64,000 nt of DNA from Arthrobacter pascens (GTDB taxonomy: Bacteria; Actinomycetota; Actinomycetes; Actinomycetales; Micrococcaceae), in NCBI RefSeq assembly GCF_030816475.1, contig NZ_JAUSXF010000001.1, positions 868,001 through 932,000 on the forward strand, read 5' to 3'. Under the pieces are notes generated by a model. The model was not told the origin of the DNA and searched no databases. It was given only the letters and a program-made list of their open reading frames with translations. The translations under genes and the position numbers were made by a program. Positions 8,574 through 16,991 of this stretch are shown in pieces. How positions within the stretch are numbered: position 1 is the stretch's first letter; each line of letters starts with the position of its first letter.

Positions 8574-10142
8574 ATGAACCTCCTCCGGACCAAATCAATC
8601 GAGCAGTCAATCGCCGACGCCGATGAACCCGGACGCAAGCTCAAACGGTCGCTGAGCACCTGGGACCTGATGATTATGGGAGTTGCCGTCGCCGTCGGCG
8701 CCGGCATCTTCTCTGTCGGAGCCAAGGCAGCGGCCAACTTCGCCGGTCCCGCCGTCACCGTGTCCTTCGCGATCGCCGCCGTCACCTGTGCCCTGGCCAT
8801 CATGTGCTACGCCGAGTTTGCCACCGCCATCCCCGTCGCGGGTTCGGCCTACGTGTTCACGTACGCCACCATGGGAGAGGTGCTGGCCTGGATCATCGGG
8901 TGGAACCTGATCCTCGAGCTATTCACCGCCGCTGCCGTGATCGCCAAATACTGGGGGATCTACCTCAGCAAGGTCTTCGCCCTGATGGGTGCCGACGTCC
9001 CGCCCGCCCTGTCCTTGGGCGGGGTGGACCTCTACTGGGGCGCGTTCCTGATCGTGGCAATCTTCACCGTGCTCCTGGTGCTGGGAACCAAGCTCTCCGC
9101 GCGCGTCGGCAACATCTTTACCCTCATCAAGATCGCCGTTGTCCTTTTCGTGATCGTGGTGGGCTTTACCTACGTGAAGTTCGAAAACTACACTCCCTTC
9201 GTCCCGGCGGCTGAACCGACCGGCACCGGCGGAACCGGAGATGTCCTCAAGCAGTCGTTCTTCGGCTTCCTGACCGGAGCGGCTCCGGCCCAGTACGGGA
9301 CGCTCGGCATCTTTGCCGGCGCTGCGCTGGTCTTCTTCGCCTTTATCGGTTTCGACGTCGTGGCAACCTCCGCGGAGGAGGTCAAGAATCCGCAGAAGAC
9401 ACTGCCGCGAGGCATCTTCGGTGGCCTGGCCGTGGTGACGGTGCTGTACATCCTGGTGTCCCTCGCGCTGACCGGTATGGTGTCCTACACGGAGCTGGCC
9501 TCCGCCAAGAACCCGACGCTGACCACCGCCTTCGAGGCCGTCGGCGACACGTCAGCGGCCAAGGTCATAGCCTTCGGATCGCTGGTGGGCCTGACCACCG
9601 TGATCATGGTGCTCCTGATGGGCCTGTCGCGTGTGGTGCTGGCCATGAGCCGCGACGGCCTGCTGCCGCGCGCCCTGTCGAAGACCAGTGAAAAGCGTTC
9701 GACGCCGGCACGCCTCCAGGTGATTTGCGGTGCCGCCGTCGCACTCGTCGCGGGCCTGACCAACGTGGACCTGCTCGAAGAAATGATCAACATCGGCACT
9801 CTCTCGGCGTTTGTCATGGTGAGCCTGGGCATCCTGGTGCTGCGCAGGAAGCGCCCGGACCTCAAGCCTGCCTTCCGTGTGCCGTTCGGCAAGGTCCTGC
9901 CGGCGGTCTCCGCTGTGCTCTGCCTCTACCTGATGACCAACCTGGCTGTTGAAACCTTGATCTTCTTCGCCATCTGGCTGGTCATCGGCATTGTCATCTA
10001 CTTCGCCTACGGCCAGCGCCACTCACGCCTCAACGAGCGCTTCCTTGAGGCCAAGGAAGCTGTCAACGGACCCGCGGACGCAGCCGTCTCCCCTGAAGCC
10101 GCAAAATCCGCCTACGACGAGGACGAATTCACCCACGCCTAG
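8574..10142 (+). CDS. APC-superfamily amino acid permease (cationic amino acid transporter-like)
   Basis: A polytopic membrane protein of 522 aa with about 12-14 hydrophobic segments. The start at ATG 8574 (MNLLRTKSIEQSIADADEPG) is chosen over an in-frame ATG at 8502 inside the previous gene, because RTKSIEQSIADA is the usual N-terminus of the YfnA/CAT subfamily. GAGIFSVGAKAAANFAGPAV is the first-helix substrate/ion loop, and FFAFIGFDVVATSAEEVKNPQKTLPRGI is the signature of TM6 and its following loop. It imports amino acids by proton symport; the specific substrate cannot be read. It converges on the alpha-galactosidase gene. Confidence 0.88.
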   Translation: MNLLRTKSIEQSIADADEPGRKLKRSLSTWDLMIMGVAVAVGAGIFSVGAKAAANFAGPAVTVSFAIAAVTCALAIMCYAEFATAIPVAGSAYVFTYATMGEVLAWIIGWNLILELFTAAAVIAKYWGIYLSKVFALMGADVPPALSLGGVDLYWGAFLIVAIFTVLLVLGTKLSARVGNIFTLIKIAVVLFVIVVGFTYVKFENYTPFVPAAEPTGTGGTGDVLKQSFFGFLTGAAPAQYGTLGIFAGAALVFFAFIGFDVVATSAEEVKNPQKTLPRGIFGGLAVVTVLYILVSLALTGMVSYTELASAKNPTLTTAFEAVGDTSAAKVIAFGSLVGLTTVIMVLLMGLSRVVLAMSRDGLLPRALSKTSEKRSTPARLQVICGAAVALVAGLTNVDLLEEMINIGTLSAFVMVSLGILVLRRKRPDLKPAFRVPFGKVLPAVSAVLCLYLMTNLAVETLIFFAIWLVIGIVIYFAYGQRHSRLNERFLEAKEAVNGPADAAVSPEAAKSAYDEDEFTHA

Positions 10143-10161
10143 CAGAACCCCTGTTCCGCGG

Positions 10162-12379
10162 TCAGGCGTCGATGCGGACAAGCCTCAATACGAGCGCCCG
10201 GTCCGGGTGGAATGTCAGCAGGTCCAGACCCGCCTCCCGGAGAAGGCTCCCGGAGTAGGACGGCACGTCGGCGTCGGAGTCGAGACCTGCTGACTGGTCC
10301 AGCCAGCGGGCTGAGCCACGAGGGGCCGAGCGAGCCGGGGCGGCCGGACTCGATGCGGTACCGGGCCTCTGCCAAAAGCCCTGGCAGGCGGATTCGACGT
10401 CGCGAATCCGGGGACAGCGGCGGCGTCACGATCGTGTAGATCGCCTCCGAGCAGTCGGCGGCTACGACGCCCCGCAAGGTTGGTGCGTCTGGATCAAAGT
10501 CGCCGTCGTTGACGACGCGGCCGGTGCTGATGAGTTGCCGATGCTCCTGATACGAGGAGATCCATTGGGAAAGGATGACCGCCTCCGCGTCGTTTAGCTC
10601 TCGGATATCCCACTCGATGCCGAAATGACCGAGGAAAGCGATGGCGCAGCGGGTGTGCAGGTCACTCGTCCGCCCGGTGACGGAGGAGACCGCTGAGGCG
10701 ACGTGAGAACCGAGCATCTCGGGCGGGACGAGGAGCCCGGTCCACCGGAGCATCCGGGAGCGGTCGAGGGGGTCGTGATTGTCGGAGGTGTGCACGCGGT
10801 CGGTGCGCTCAAGGATCCCGAGGTCGACGCGACCGCCTCCCGACGCGCAACTCTCGATCTCGAGCTCAGGGTGCAGCTGGCGTAGCTGATCGATCAGGTC
10901 GTACACAGCGAGTGTTTGATCGTGCACGGCCGACGCTCCTGTCGCCGGGTGGCCCGCATCGATCAGGTCGCGGTTGTGATCCCACTTGAGGTAGGTCACG
11001 GAGTGGTCGGTCACCAGCCCGTCGAGGACGCGGAGAATATGCGCGAAGGCCTCGGGGTTGGTCAGATCGAGCACCTGCTGATTGCGGAAACGCGGTGGCA
11101 GTTCTGGACGGGCCTGAAGGATCCAGTCGGGGTGCGCGCGGGCGAGGTCTGAGTCCTCATTGATCATCTCAGGCTCGACCCACAGGCCGAACTCCATTCC
11201 AAGGCTGCGGACGTGCTCCGCGAGAGGGGCGAGACCGTCCGGCCAGGCCACCGGGTCCGGGATCCAATCGCCCAAACCGGCGGTATCGTCGGCACGGCCC
11301 AGGAACCAGCCGTCGTCGAGCACGTAGCGTTCGACCCCGAGGCTGGCGGCGCGGGTCGCAAGCTCTGACAGCGTGTCGAAGTCCTGGTCGAAGTACACGG
11401 CCTCCCACACGTTGAGCGTGACGGGGCGGGGACGACGGGAAGAACGTGAGCGCTCCCGTAAGAAGCCGTGGTAGCGGGCGGCGGCAGCGTCCAGGCCCAC
11501 TCCGAAGCTGCCGTAAACCCAGGGGGATACGTAGCTCTCACCGCTGGCAAGGCGCACTTCACCGGGCAGGAGCAGTTCGCCGCCGCGGAAGGCCAGATAA
11601 CCGTCGCTCCGCTCGACTGCGTGCTGGTGGTTACCGCCGATGCCGACATGGCAAAGCCATACGCGGCCGGCGCCGGCGTCGAAGCCTGGCGTTCCGATGG
11701 CGATGACCGTCGTTGCATCCAGACCGGTGCGGCCGCGGCGGGACTCGCGTGTGTGGGAGCCGAAGACGACAGGGTGACGCTGCGGGATCTTCTCGGTGCC
11801 CCAGCGGCCCGAGAAATCCAGTATTTCGCGCGCATCGTTGGGCACGCGCAGGGCAGGGTCTACTCCGACTACATCAAGATGTTCGCGGTTATCGCCATCA
11901 TTGCGCAGGGTCACCCTCGTCCCAAGCAGGCCAGAATCGGAGAGATCGATCTCCAATGTGACTCGAATTCCCGCCCATTCGTCGTTCGCATCAATGATTA
12001 CCAAGGCGCTCTCCCGCTGCACCCCACCACCCTCGGCAAGCGTTTCGCCGTCCACAGCCACCGAGACAACATCCAGCCGCGGTGACCACGCGCTGCCCCC
12101 GCGATGGACCCTAATACCCGGAAGACCGCCCCAGCCGTGCGAATGCTCGGGCAGGATGCCGGCCTCGTAGGGCACGTCAGATAGCACGTTCATTCCTGTC
12201 CTGGCGCCGGTTCCCGCGTATTCGACGAGGTCATGGTCACTCGCGTGGATCCGAGGGCCCCAGTGCGCAATCACGGGCAGCGCACCCTCCGTCTGGGTTA
12301 GGAGAACTGACACGTCATCAGTGGCGAGGTGAATCACCCGGGGGGATCGCATAGGGATATTCATACCGTCAATCGGCAT
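10162..12379 (-). CDS. GH36-type alpha-galactosidase with apparent 3' frameshift
   Basis: A GH36 enzyme hydrolysing alpha-1,6-galactosides such as raffinose or melibiose. The core is intact: ERYVLDDGWF, GLWVEPEMI, the nucleophile Asp in YLKWDHNRD, and the acid/base loop IESCASGGGRVDLGILERTDRVHTSDNHD. After about residue 700 the open frame turns into an Arg-rich tail ending at 10139. The alternative frame gives a family-like C-terminus (WLDQSAGLD...ALVLRLVRIDA) with a stop at 10162-10164. One indel around 10290-10345, real or a sequencing error, would explain this. The start is uncertain: TTG 12418 opens the frame, but an operator-like palindrome lies at 12392-12405, so an ATG at 12379, 12364 or 12352 is more likely. 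No signal peptide is seen, so it is probably cytosolic. Confidence 0.82.
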
Positions 12380-12391
12380 GTGAGTAAAGTC

Positions 12392-12405
12392 GGAGATCGA
12401 TATCT
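12392..12405. promoter_or_regulatory. LacI-type operator candidate upstream of the alpha-galactosidase
   Basis: The site GGAGATCGATATCT is an imperfect palindrome with a central CG, the usual LacI/GalR operator geometry, with 5 of 7 positions symmetric. It resembles AGAGATCGTTCTCT at 13716 in front of the transport operon. It lies between the lacI-like gene and the ATG candidates of the alpha-galactosidase, so it could repress that gene. Confidence 0.42.
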
Positions 12406-12485
12406 GATATGAAGGCAAGTTCCTGTGGATGACCCAGCTCGCAGCGCAATGCGGAGCCGGCGCGAGGTGGAGGCACCTCCTCCGG

Positions 12486-13487
12486 TCAGGCCGACTCTCG
12501 CTGAACGAGGGTGGTCGTGAGAATCGGCTGCCGGTCTACTTCGCGCCCCTGCACGACCGCGAGGATGGTCTCTGCGGCGACCCGCCCCATGTCCTCCAGT
12601 GGCTGGCGGACTGTTGTGAGTGTCGGATCCATGGTCGTGGCGATTGCGACGTCGTCGAAGCCAATCACGGCGACGTCGGACGGGACGCTCCGGCCGGCAG
12701 CCTGGAGGACCCGAATCGCTCCGTTCGCCATCAGGTCGGAGGAGGCGAAGACGCCGTCGAGGTCCGGATATCGCTTGAGGAGGCGTGCCATCGCTGCTGA
12801 ACCGCTCACAAGAGTGAACTCGCCATGCACGATCGGGCTGGGGTCGATGCCGAGCTGCGCGAGCTCGTCCCGCCAGCCCCTGATGCGGTCGCGGGCGGGC
12901 TCCATATCGCGCGGCCCGGCGATGATGCCAAGCCGGCGCCGTCCGGCGTCAGCCAGCGCCCGCGCCGCGAGCCTGCCGCCTCCATAGTTGTCGGAGTCGA
13001 TGACGATCGCGTCGGGGGCGAGAGCGACGCGGGGGCGCCCAACCCACGCGATCGGCACGGGGGAGTCGACGAGCGCCTCCGCGAGATGGGTGATCTCGTG
13101 CTGAAGGATGATGATCGCACCGTCTATCGCCCCCGAGCGCAGAAACCGCGGGATGCGGTCTCCCTCATCGTGGTCGGCCGGCAACAGGACGGGTTGGACC
13201 TCGCCGGCGTAAAGGCCTTTCGCAGCGCCCTTGAGCACCGAAGTGAAGAACGTACCCGTCAGGCTGTCCAACTCATTGAAGGCGACGATGAGCGCGATCG
13301 CCCCCGCGCGTCCGCCTCGCAGCATACGGGCGGCGCTGTTGGTCTCATAGCCGAGCTCCTTGGCGGCATGCTCGACAGCCGCCGACATCCTGGCGTCGAC
13401 TTTCGTCTCGCCCGCGAGTACCCGCGCGGCGGTGGCGCGGGACACGCCCGCAACCCGGGCAACATCCACCAGCGTGGGTCTTGTCAT
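12486..13487 (-). CDS. LacI/GalR-family transcriptional regulator
   Basis: A 333-aa repressor. Residues 4-60 form the LacI headpiece (TLVDVARVAGVSRATAARVLAGE, then the hinge ELGYETNSAARMLRGG). The remainder is a periplasmic-binding-protein-like sugar domain (DGVFASSDLMANGAIRVLQ, VAVIGFDDVAIATTMDPTLTTVRQPLEDMG). It lies upstream of and co-directional with the alpha-galactosidase, and divergent from the ABC importer, the classic place for a local sugar-responsive repressor. Candidate operators were seen at 12392, 13636 and 13716. The inducer is presumably an oligosaccharide or its product. Confidence 0.92.
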   Translation of the reverse strand: MTRPTLVDVARVAGVSRATAARVLAGETKVDARMSAAVEHAAKELGYETNSAARMLRGGRAGAIALIVAFNELDSLTGTFFTSVLKGAAKGLYAGEVQPVLLPADHDEGDRIPRFLRSGAIDGAIIILQHEITHLAEALVDSPVPIAWVGRPRVALAPDAIVIDSDNYGGGRLAARALADAGRRRLGIIAGPRDMEPARDRIRGWRDELAQLGIDPSPIVHGEFTLVSGSAAMARLLKRYPDLDGVFASSDLMANGAIRVLQAAGRSVPSDVAVIGFDDVAIATTMDPTLTTVRQPLEDMGRVAAETILAVVQGREVDRQPILTTTLVQRESA

Positions 13488-13609
13488 TGCGCATCCTTCT
13501 GAGGGGTTGTCGACGATGGGGCTCGTGGGTCGACGGCAGGCCCGGGAGCTTCATGCTTCGATCTCCGGATTTCTGCGAGAACCAGCACTCGTCTGCCGAG
13601 CCCTTCCAA

Positions 13610-13638
13610 TTGACGAAACTTTCCAGTCTCAGTATAGA
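13610..13638 (+). promoter_or_regulatory. Sigma-70-type promoter of the sugar ABC transporter/GH3 operon
   Basis: TTGACG at 13610-13615 and TATAGA at 13633-13638 are separated by exactly 17 bp, close to the consensus of the housekeeping sigma factor. Transcription would begin near 13645, leaving a leader of about 140 bases before the GTG at 13786. A LacI-type palindrome overlaps the -10 box. Confidence 0.7.
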
Positions 13639-13649
13639 GATCGATACTC
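13636..13649. promoter_or_regulatory. LacI-type operator candidate overlapping the -10 box
   Basis: AGAGATCGATACTC has a central CG and shares AGAGATCG with the downstream site. It is also embedded in AGTAT-N8-ATACT (13631-13648). It covers the -10 hexamer and probable start site, where a bound repressor would block initiation. Symmetry of this copy is weaker than at 13716. Confidence 0.42.
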
Positions 13650-13715
13650 CGGGTCAGCCAAAGGCGGCCTGATCCGCTATTGCATGGCGGCGACCCGCAG
13701 GCTACCGTTGTCGCC

Positions 13716-13729
13716 AGAGATCGTTCTCT
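13716..13729. promoter_or_regulatory. LacI-type operator candidate in the leader of the ABC operon
   Basis: AGAGATCGTTCTCT is a palindrome with a central CG and 6 of 7 symmetric pairs. It lies 80 bp (about eight helical turns) downstream of the 13636 site, a spacing compatible with looping by a tetrameric or bridged repressor. Confidence 0.5.
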
Positions 13730-13785
13730 AGGCTGGAGTTTGAAGCTCTGGATCCCCTTGCAAGTCCCGACGTAGAGGAATTGTC

Positions 13786-15057
13786 GTGAAAAGAAGCTTG
13801 ACGGCGATAGTCGCCACAGCAGCAGCACTTGCCGTCGCTCTGACCGGATGCTCGTCCGGCGGCGGTGGCACACCGAAAGACCCGAACGCCGAAGTCTCGT
13901 TCTGGTCCTTCACAGGGATCAACGCGAAGGACGGCGTCAACGAGTACGTCAAAAAGGTGCCCGACGCGAAGGTCAAGCTGACCGAGGTTGGCAGCACGAC
14001 CGAGACCGCGACCGCCCTCACAGCCGCGTTGGCCGGGGGAAAGGTCCCCGACCTCGTCATGATCCAGAATGACGACTTGCCCAAGTTCGTCGAGAACAGC
14101 TCCAACTTCCTCGACCTGCGCACCCTCGGCGGCGACGACATCGCCGATGACTACCTCGGCTGGGCCGCCGATGCCGCGACCGCGACGGACGGCTCGGTCA
14201 TCGGCATCCCGACGGACGTCGGTGGACTGGGCTTCGCGTACCGCGCCGACCTTTTCAAGCAGGCCGGTCTGCCCACAGAGCCCGACGAGGTGGCTGCCAT
14301 GTGGAAAGACTGGCCCTCATTCATCGCAATGGGCGAGAAATACACGGCAGCCACCGGCAAGCCGTTCGTCGACAATATCGAGACCAGCGTCTTCTTTTCG
14401 ACCGTCAACCAGGTTAGCGAGAAGTACTATTCCCCTAAAGGCGACCTCGTCTACGACACGAACCCCCAGGTGAAAGAAGCATTTGACGTTGCCGTGAAAA
14501 CCCATGACGCCGGCATCAGTGCGGGCATTGCCGCGTGGTCCTCGGGCTGGGCTCCAGGGCGGGCGAACGGTGCCTTCGCTGTGACCATCGCACCCTCATG
14601 GATCCTCTCGGGCATCAAGACCGACGCTCCCGACACCGCGGGCAAGTGGCGCATCGCCAGTGTGCCCGGCATTGGCGGCAACTGGGGTGGCAGCGTTATC
14701 GCAATCCCGGCCCGCGCCGAGCACCCCGAGGCCGCCTGGCAGTACATCAAAACGATGATGTCGGCCGAGGGCCAGGCGGACCACTTCGCGAAGTCGGGCA
14801 CCTTCCCGGCCGCGACCTCCGCTGTCGAAAGCCAGGCGGTCCTCGACTATACCGACCCCTTCTTCGGAGACTCGAAGATTGGAAAGGTCATGGCCACTTC
14901 CGTCCAGAAGTTCCCGTCGTTCTACAACGGCCCCGACACGACCCCGATCAACGGCGCGCTCCTGAACACCCTTGTCCAGCTGGAAGCCGGCGGTGTCACC
15001 TCGGATAAGGCCTGGACGACCGCCCTCGACACGGCCAAGCAGGCCATCGGCGGCTGA
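13786..15057 (+). CDS. Sugar ABC transporter substrate-binding lipoprotein (family 1 type)
   Basis: A 423-aa extracellular solute-binding protein. The N-terminus is a lipoprotein signal ending in LTGC, with Cys22 as the lipid-anchored residue. The mature part begins with a Ser/Gly linker and EVSFWSFTGINAKDGVNEY, typical of oligosaccharide binders of the MalE/UgpB type. The GTG start at 13786 is preceded by GAGGAA. It is the first gene of an operon with two permeases and a GH3 glycosidase. No ATPase gene follows, so a shared MsiK-type ATPase encoded elsewhere is presumed. The ligand is probably an alpha-galactoside or beta-linked oligosaccharide, judged only from the adjacent hydrolases. Confidence 0.9.
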   Translation: MKRSLTAIVATAAALAVALTGCSSGGGGTPKDPNAEVSFWSFTGINAKDGVNEYVKKVPDAKVKLTEVGSTTETATALTAALAGGKVPDLVMIQNDDLPKFVENSSNFLDLRTLGGDDIADDYLGWAADAATATDGSVIGIPTDVGGLGFAYRADLFKQAGLPTEPDEVAAMWKDWPSFIAMGEKYTAATGKPFVDNIETSVFFSTVNQVSEKYYSPKGDLVYDTNPQVKEAFDVAVKTHDAGISAGIAAWSSGWAPGRANGAFAVTIAPSWILSGIKTDAPDTAGKWRIASVPGIGGNWGGSVIAIPARAEHPEAAWQYIKTMMSAEGQADHFAKSGTFPAATSAVESQAVLDYTDPFFGDSKIGKVMATSVQKFPSFYNGPDTTPINGALLNTLVQLEAGGVTSDKAWTTALDTAKQAIGG

Positions 15058-15126
15058 CCGTCCCACCCACCTGAGTGGCCCGGCGCGGACAGCGCCGGGC
15101 CGCACCCATCGACGGAGGTACCACCC

Positions 15127-16086
15127 GTGTCAACGGCGACAGCCACTCGTTCCCGCAAACAGCGCAAAGCCCCGATTCAGGAAGCCATGCGGATCCGCTA
15201 CTCGCTCTCAGAGCGAGTCGCTCCGTACGCGTACGTCGCGCCCTTCTTCATCATCTTCATTGTCTTCGGACTTTTCCCGCTTCTCTTCACCTTCTACGTT
15301 TCGCTGTTCGACTGGAATCCCATCGGAAAGCAGACCTTCGTCGGCCTCGCGAACTTTGAGAAGCTCTTCGCCGACGGACGTTTCTGGAATGCGCTCCTCA
15401 ACACATTCGGGATTTTCCTGATCTCGACGATCCCGCAGCTGATCCTCGCGCTCTTTCTCGCGCACCTGCTCAACCACGCGCGTCTCCGCTGGGCGAACTT
15501 CTTTCGCATGGCCCTGCTGGTGCCATACATCACCTCAGTCGCAGCGACAGCGATCGTTTTCGCGCAGATCTTCGACAGGAACTTTGGCCTCATCAACTGG
15601 GTCCTGGGGCTGTTCGGGCTCCCGTCGGTGAACTTTCTTGCGACCAACTACGGTTCCTGGATCCTCATCTCCGCGATGGTCATGTGGCGCTGGTTCGGAT
15701 ACAACACGCTGCTCTACCTGGCCGGGCTGCAGTCGATGCCCCGGGAGATGTTCGAGGCGGCCTCCGTCGACGGCGCCACGAGCTGGCAGCAGTTCAGGCA
15801 CCTGACGATCCCGTCGCTGCGCCCCATCATCGTCTTCACGGTCATCATGTCGACCATCGGCGGACTGCAAATCTTCACGGAGCCGCTTCTCGCATCGCCC
15901 GAATCAGGCCTCACTTGCGGCGCGGGCCGACAGTGCCAGACGCTGGCCCTCTTCCTCTACGAGCAGGGCTTCGGCCTATATAAGTTCGGTTACGGTTCAG
16001 CGATCGGCGTCGTCCTGTTCGTGATCGTCGTTCTGGTATCGCTCCTTAACTTCTTCCTGTCCACACGTACGAGAAAGGCCAGCTGA
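15127..16086 (+). CDS. Sugar ABC transporter permease, MalF/UgpA type
   Basis: A 319-aa inner-membrane permease with six hydrophobic segments. The EAA loop that contacts the ATPase is visible as EMFEAASVDGATSWQQFRHLTIPSLRP. The GTG start at 15127 follows a GGAGG ribosome site. The end overlaps the next permease by one base (TGATG). Leu codons lean to CTC over CTG, unlike the genes outside this locus. Confidence 0.92.
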   Translation: MSTATATRSRKQRKAPIQEAMRIRYSLSERVAPYAYVAPFFIIFIVFGLFPLLFTFYVSLFDWNPIGKQTFVGLANFEKLFADGRFWNALLNTFGIFLISTIPQLILALFLAHLLNHARLRWANFFRMALLVPYITSVAATAIVFAQIFDRNFGLINWVLGLFGLPSVNFLATNYGSWILISAMVMWRWFGYNTLLYLAGLQSMPREMFEAASVDGATSWQQFRHLTIPSLRPIIVFTVIMSTIGGLQIFTEPLLASPESGLTCGAGRQCQTLALFLYEQGFGLYKFGYGSAIGVVLFVIVVLVSLLNFFLSTRTRKAS

Positions 16087-16991
16087 TGTCCGATGTGATC
16101 GATCAGGTTATCCCGCAGGCGCCGACCACACGCGGAGCCAAGCCGGCCCGCCTCCCCAAGCGTTCCGGCACAGGCGGTAGAGTCGGCTGGCCCGTGTACG
16201 TGTTCCTCGCACTCGCCGTCGTCGTGTCAGTGTTCCCGCTGTACTACATGTTCGTCATTGCGTCCGCCGGAGCCACGGCCGTGACCTCGATCCCGCCACG
16301 AATGTATCCGGGCACGCAGTTCTTCGACATCGCGGCCAAGGTGTTCGACACCGTCCCGTTCTTCGCCTCGCTGATCAACAGCGTATTCGTCTCGCTCACG
16401 ATCGCCGTCGTTTCGGCGATCATGTGCTCTATGGCGGGTTTCGCTTTCGCCAAACTGCAGTTCCCCGGCCGGAATCTGTTGTTCCTCATCGTCCTGCTGA
16501 CCATGACCGTCCCTGCGCAGCTCAGTGTGATTCCGCAGTATCTGATCGTCTCCGGGCTCGGCTGGGTCGACACGCTGCAAGCAATCATCGTGCCCGGGCT
16601 GGCCAGCGCGTTCGGCATCTTCTGGATGCGCCAACACATGGCGACCACCGTCAGCGACGAGCTCATCCAGTCAGCCCGCCTCGACGGTGCCAATTCGTGG
16701 CAGCTGTTCTGGGCGATCGCGTTCCCGGTTGTTCGCCCGGCAGCGTTCGTCCTGGGCCTGATCACGTTCACCGGGGTGTGGAATGACTTCATGTGGCCGT
16801 TCATTGTCCTCAAATCACCGGAGCTGTTCACTGTGCAGATCGCCCTGAAGCAACTCCAGGCCAACCGCACGATCGACGTGGCTCTGGCCATGGGCGGATC
16901 ATTCCTGGCTACACTGCCTCTGCTGGTCGTGTTCTTTTTCGTCGGCCGGCGCATGGTGTCGGGGATCATGGACGGGGCGTTCAAGGGCTGA
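16086..16991 (+). CDS. Sugar ABC transporter permease, MalG/UgpE type
   Basis: A 301-aa partner permease with six hydrophobic segments after a positively charged cytoplasmic N-terminus. The EAA loop reads ELIQSARLDGANSWQLFWAIAFPVVRP. It is coupled by TGATG overlaps to the permease before it and the GH3 gene after it, so the three are surely one transcript. It forms the import channel with the preceding permease. Confidence 0.92.
   Translation: MSDVIDQVIPQAPTTRGAKPARLPKRSGTGGRVGWPVYVFLALAVVVSVFPLYYMFVIASAGATAVTSIPPRMYPGTQFFDIAAKVFDTVPFFASLINSVFVSLTIAVVSAIMCSMAGFAFAKLQFPGRNLLFLIVLLTMTVPAQLSVIPQYLIVSGLGWVDTLQAIIVPGLASAFGIFWMRQHMATTVSDELIQSARLDGANSWQLFWAIAFPVVRPAAFVLGLITFTGVWNDFMWPFIVLKSPELFTVQIALKQLQANRTIDVALAMGGSFLATLPLLVVFFFVGRRMVSGIMDGAFKG

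Noticed and set aside
16793..16990. An upstream extension of the GH3 coding frame into the permease gene
   Set aside because: The open frame runs through the permease in another frame; the TGATG overlap at 16989-16993 gives the coupled start, and the extension has no domain.
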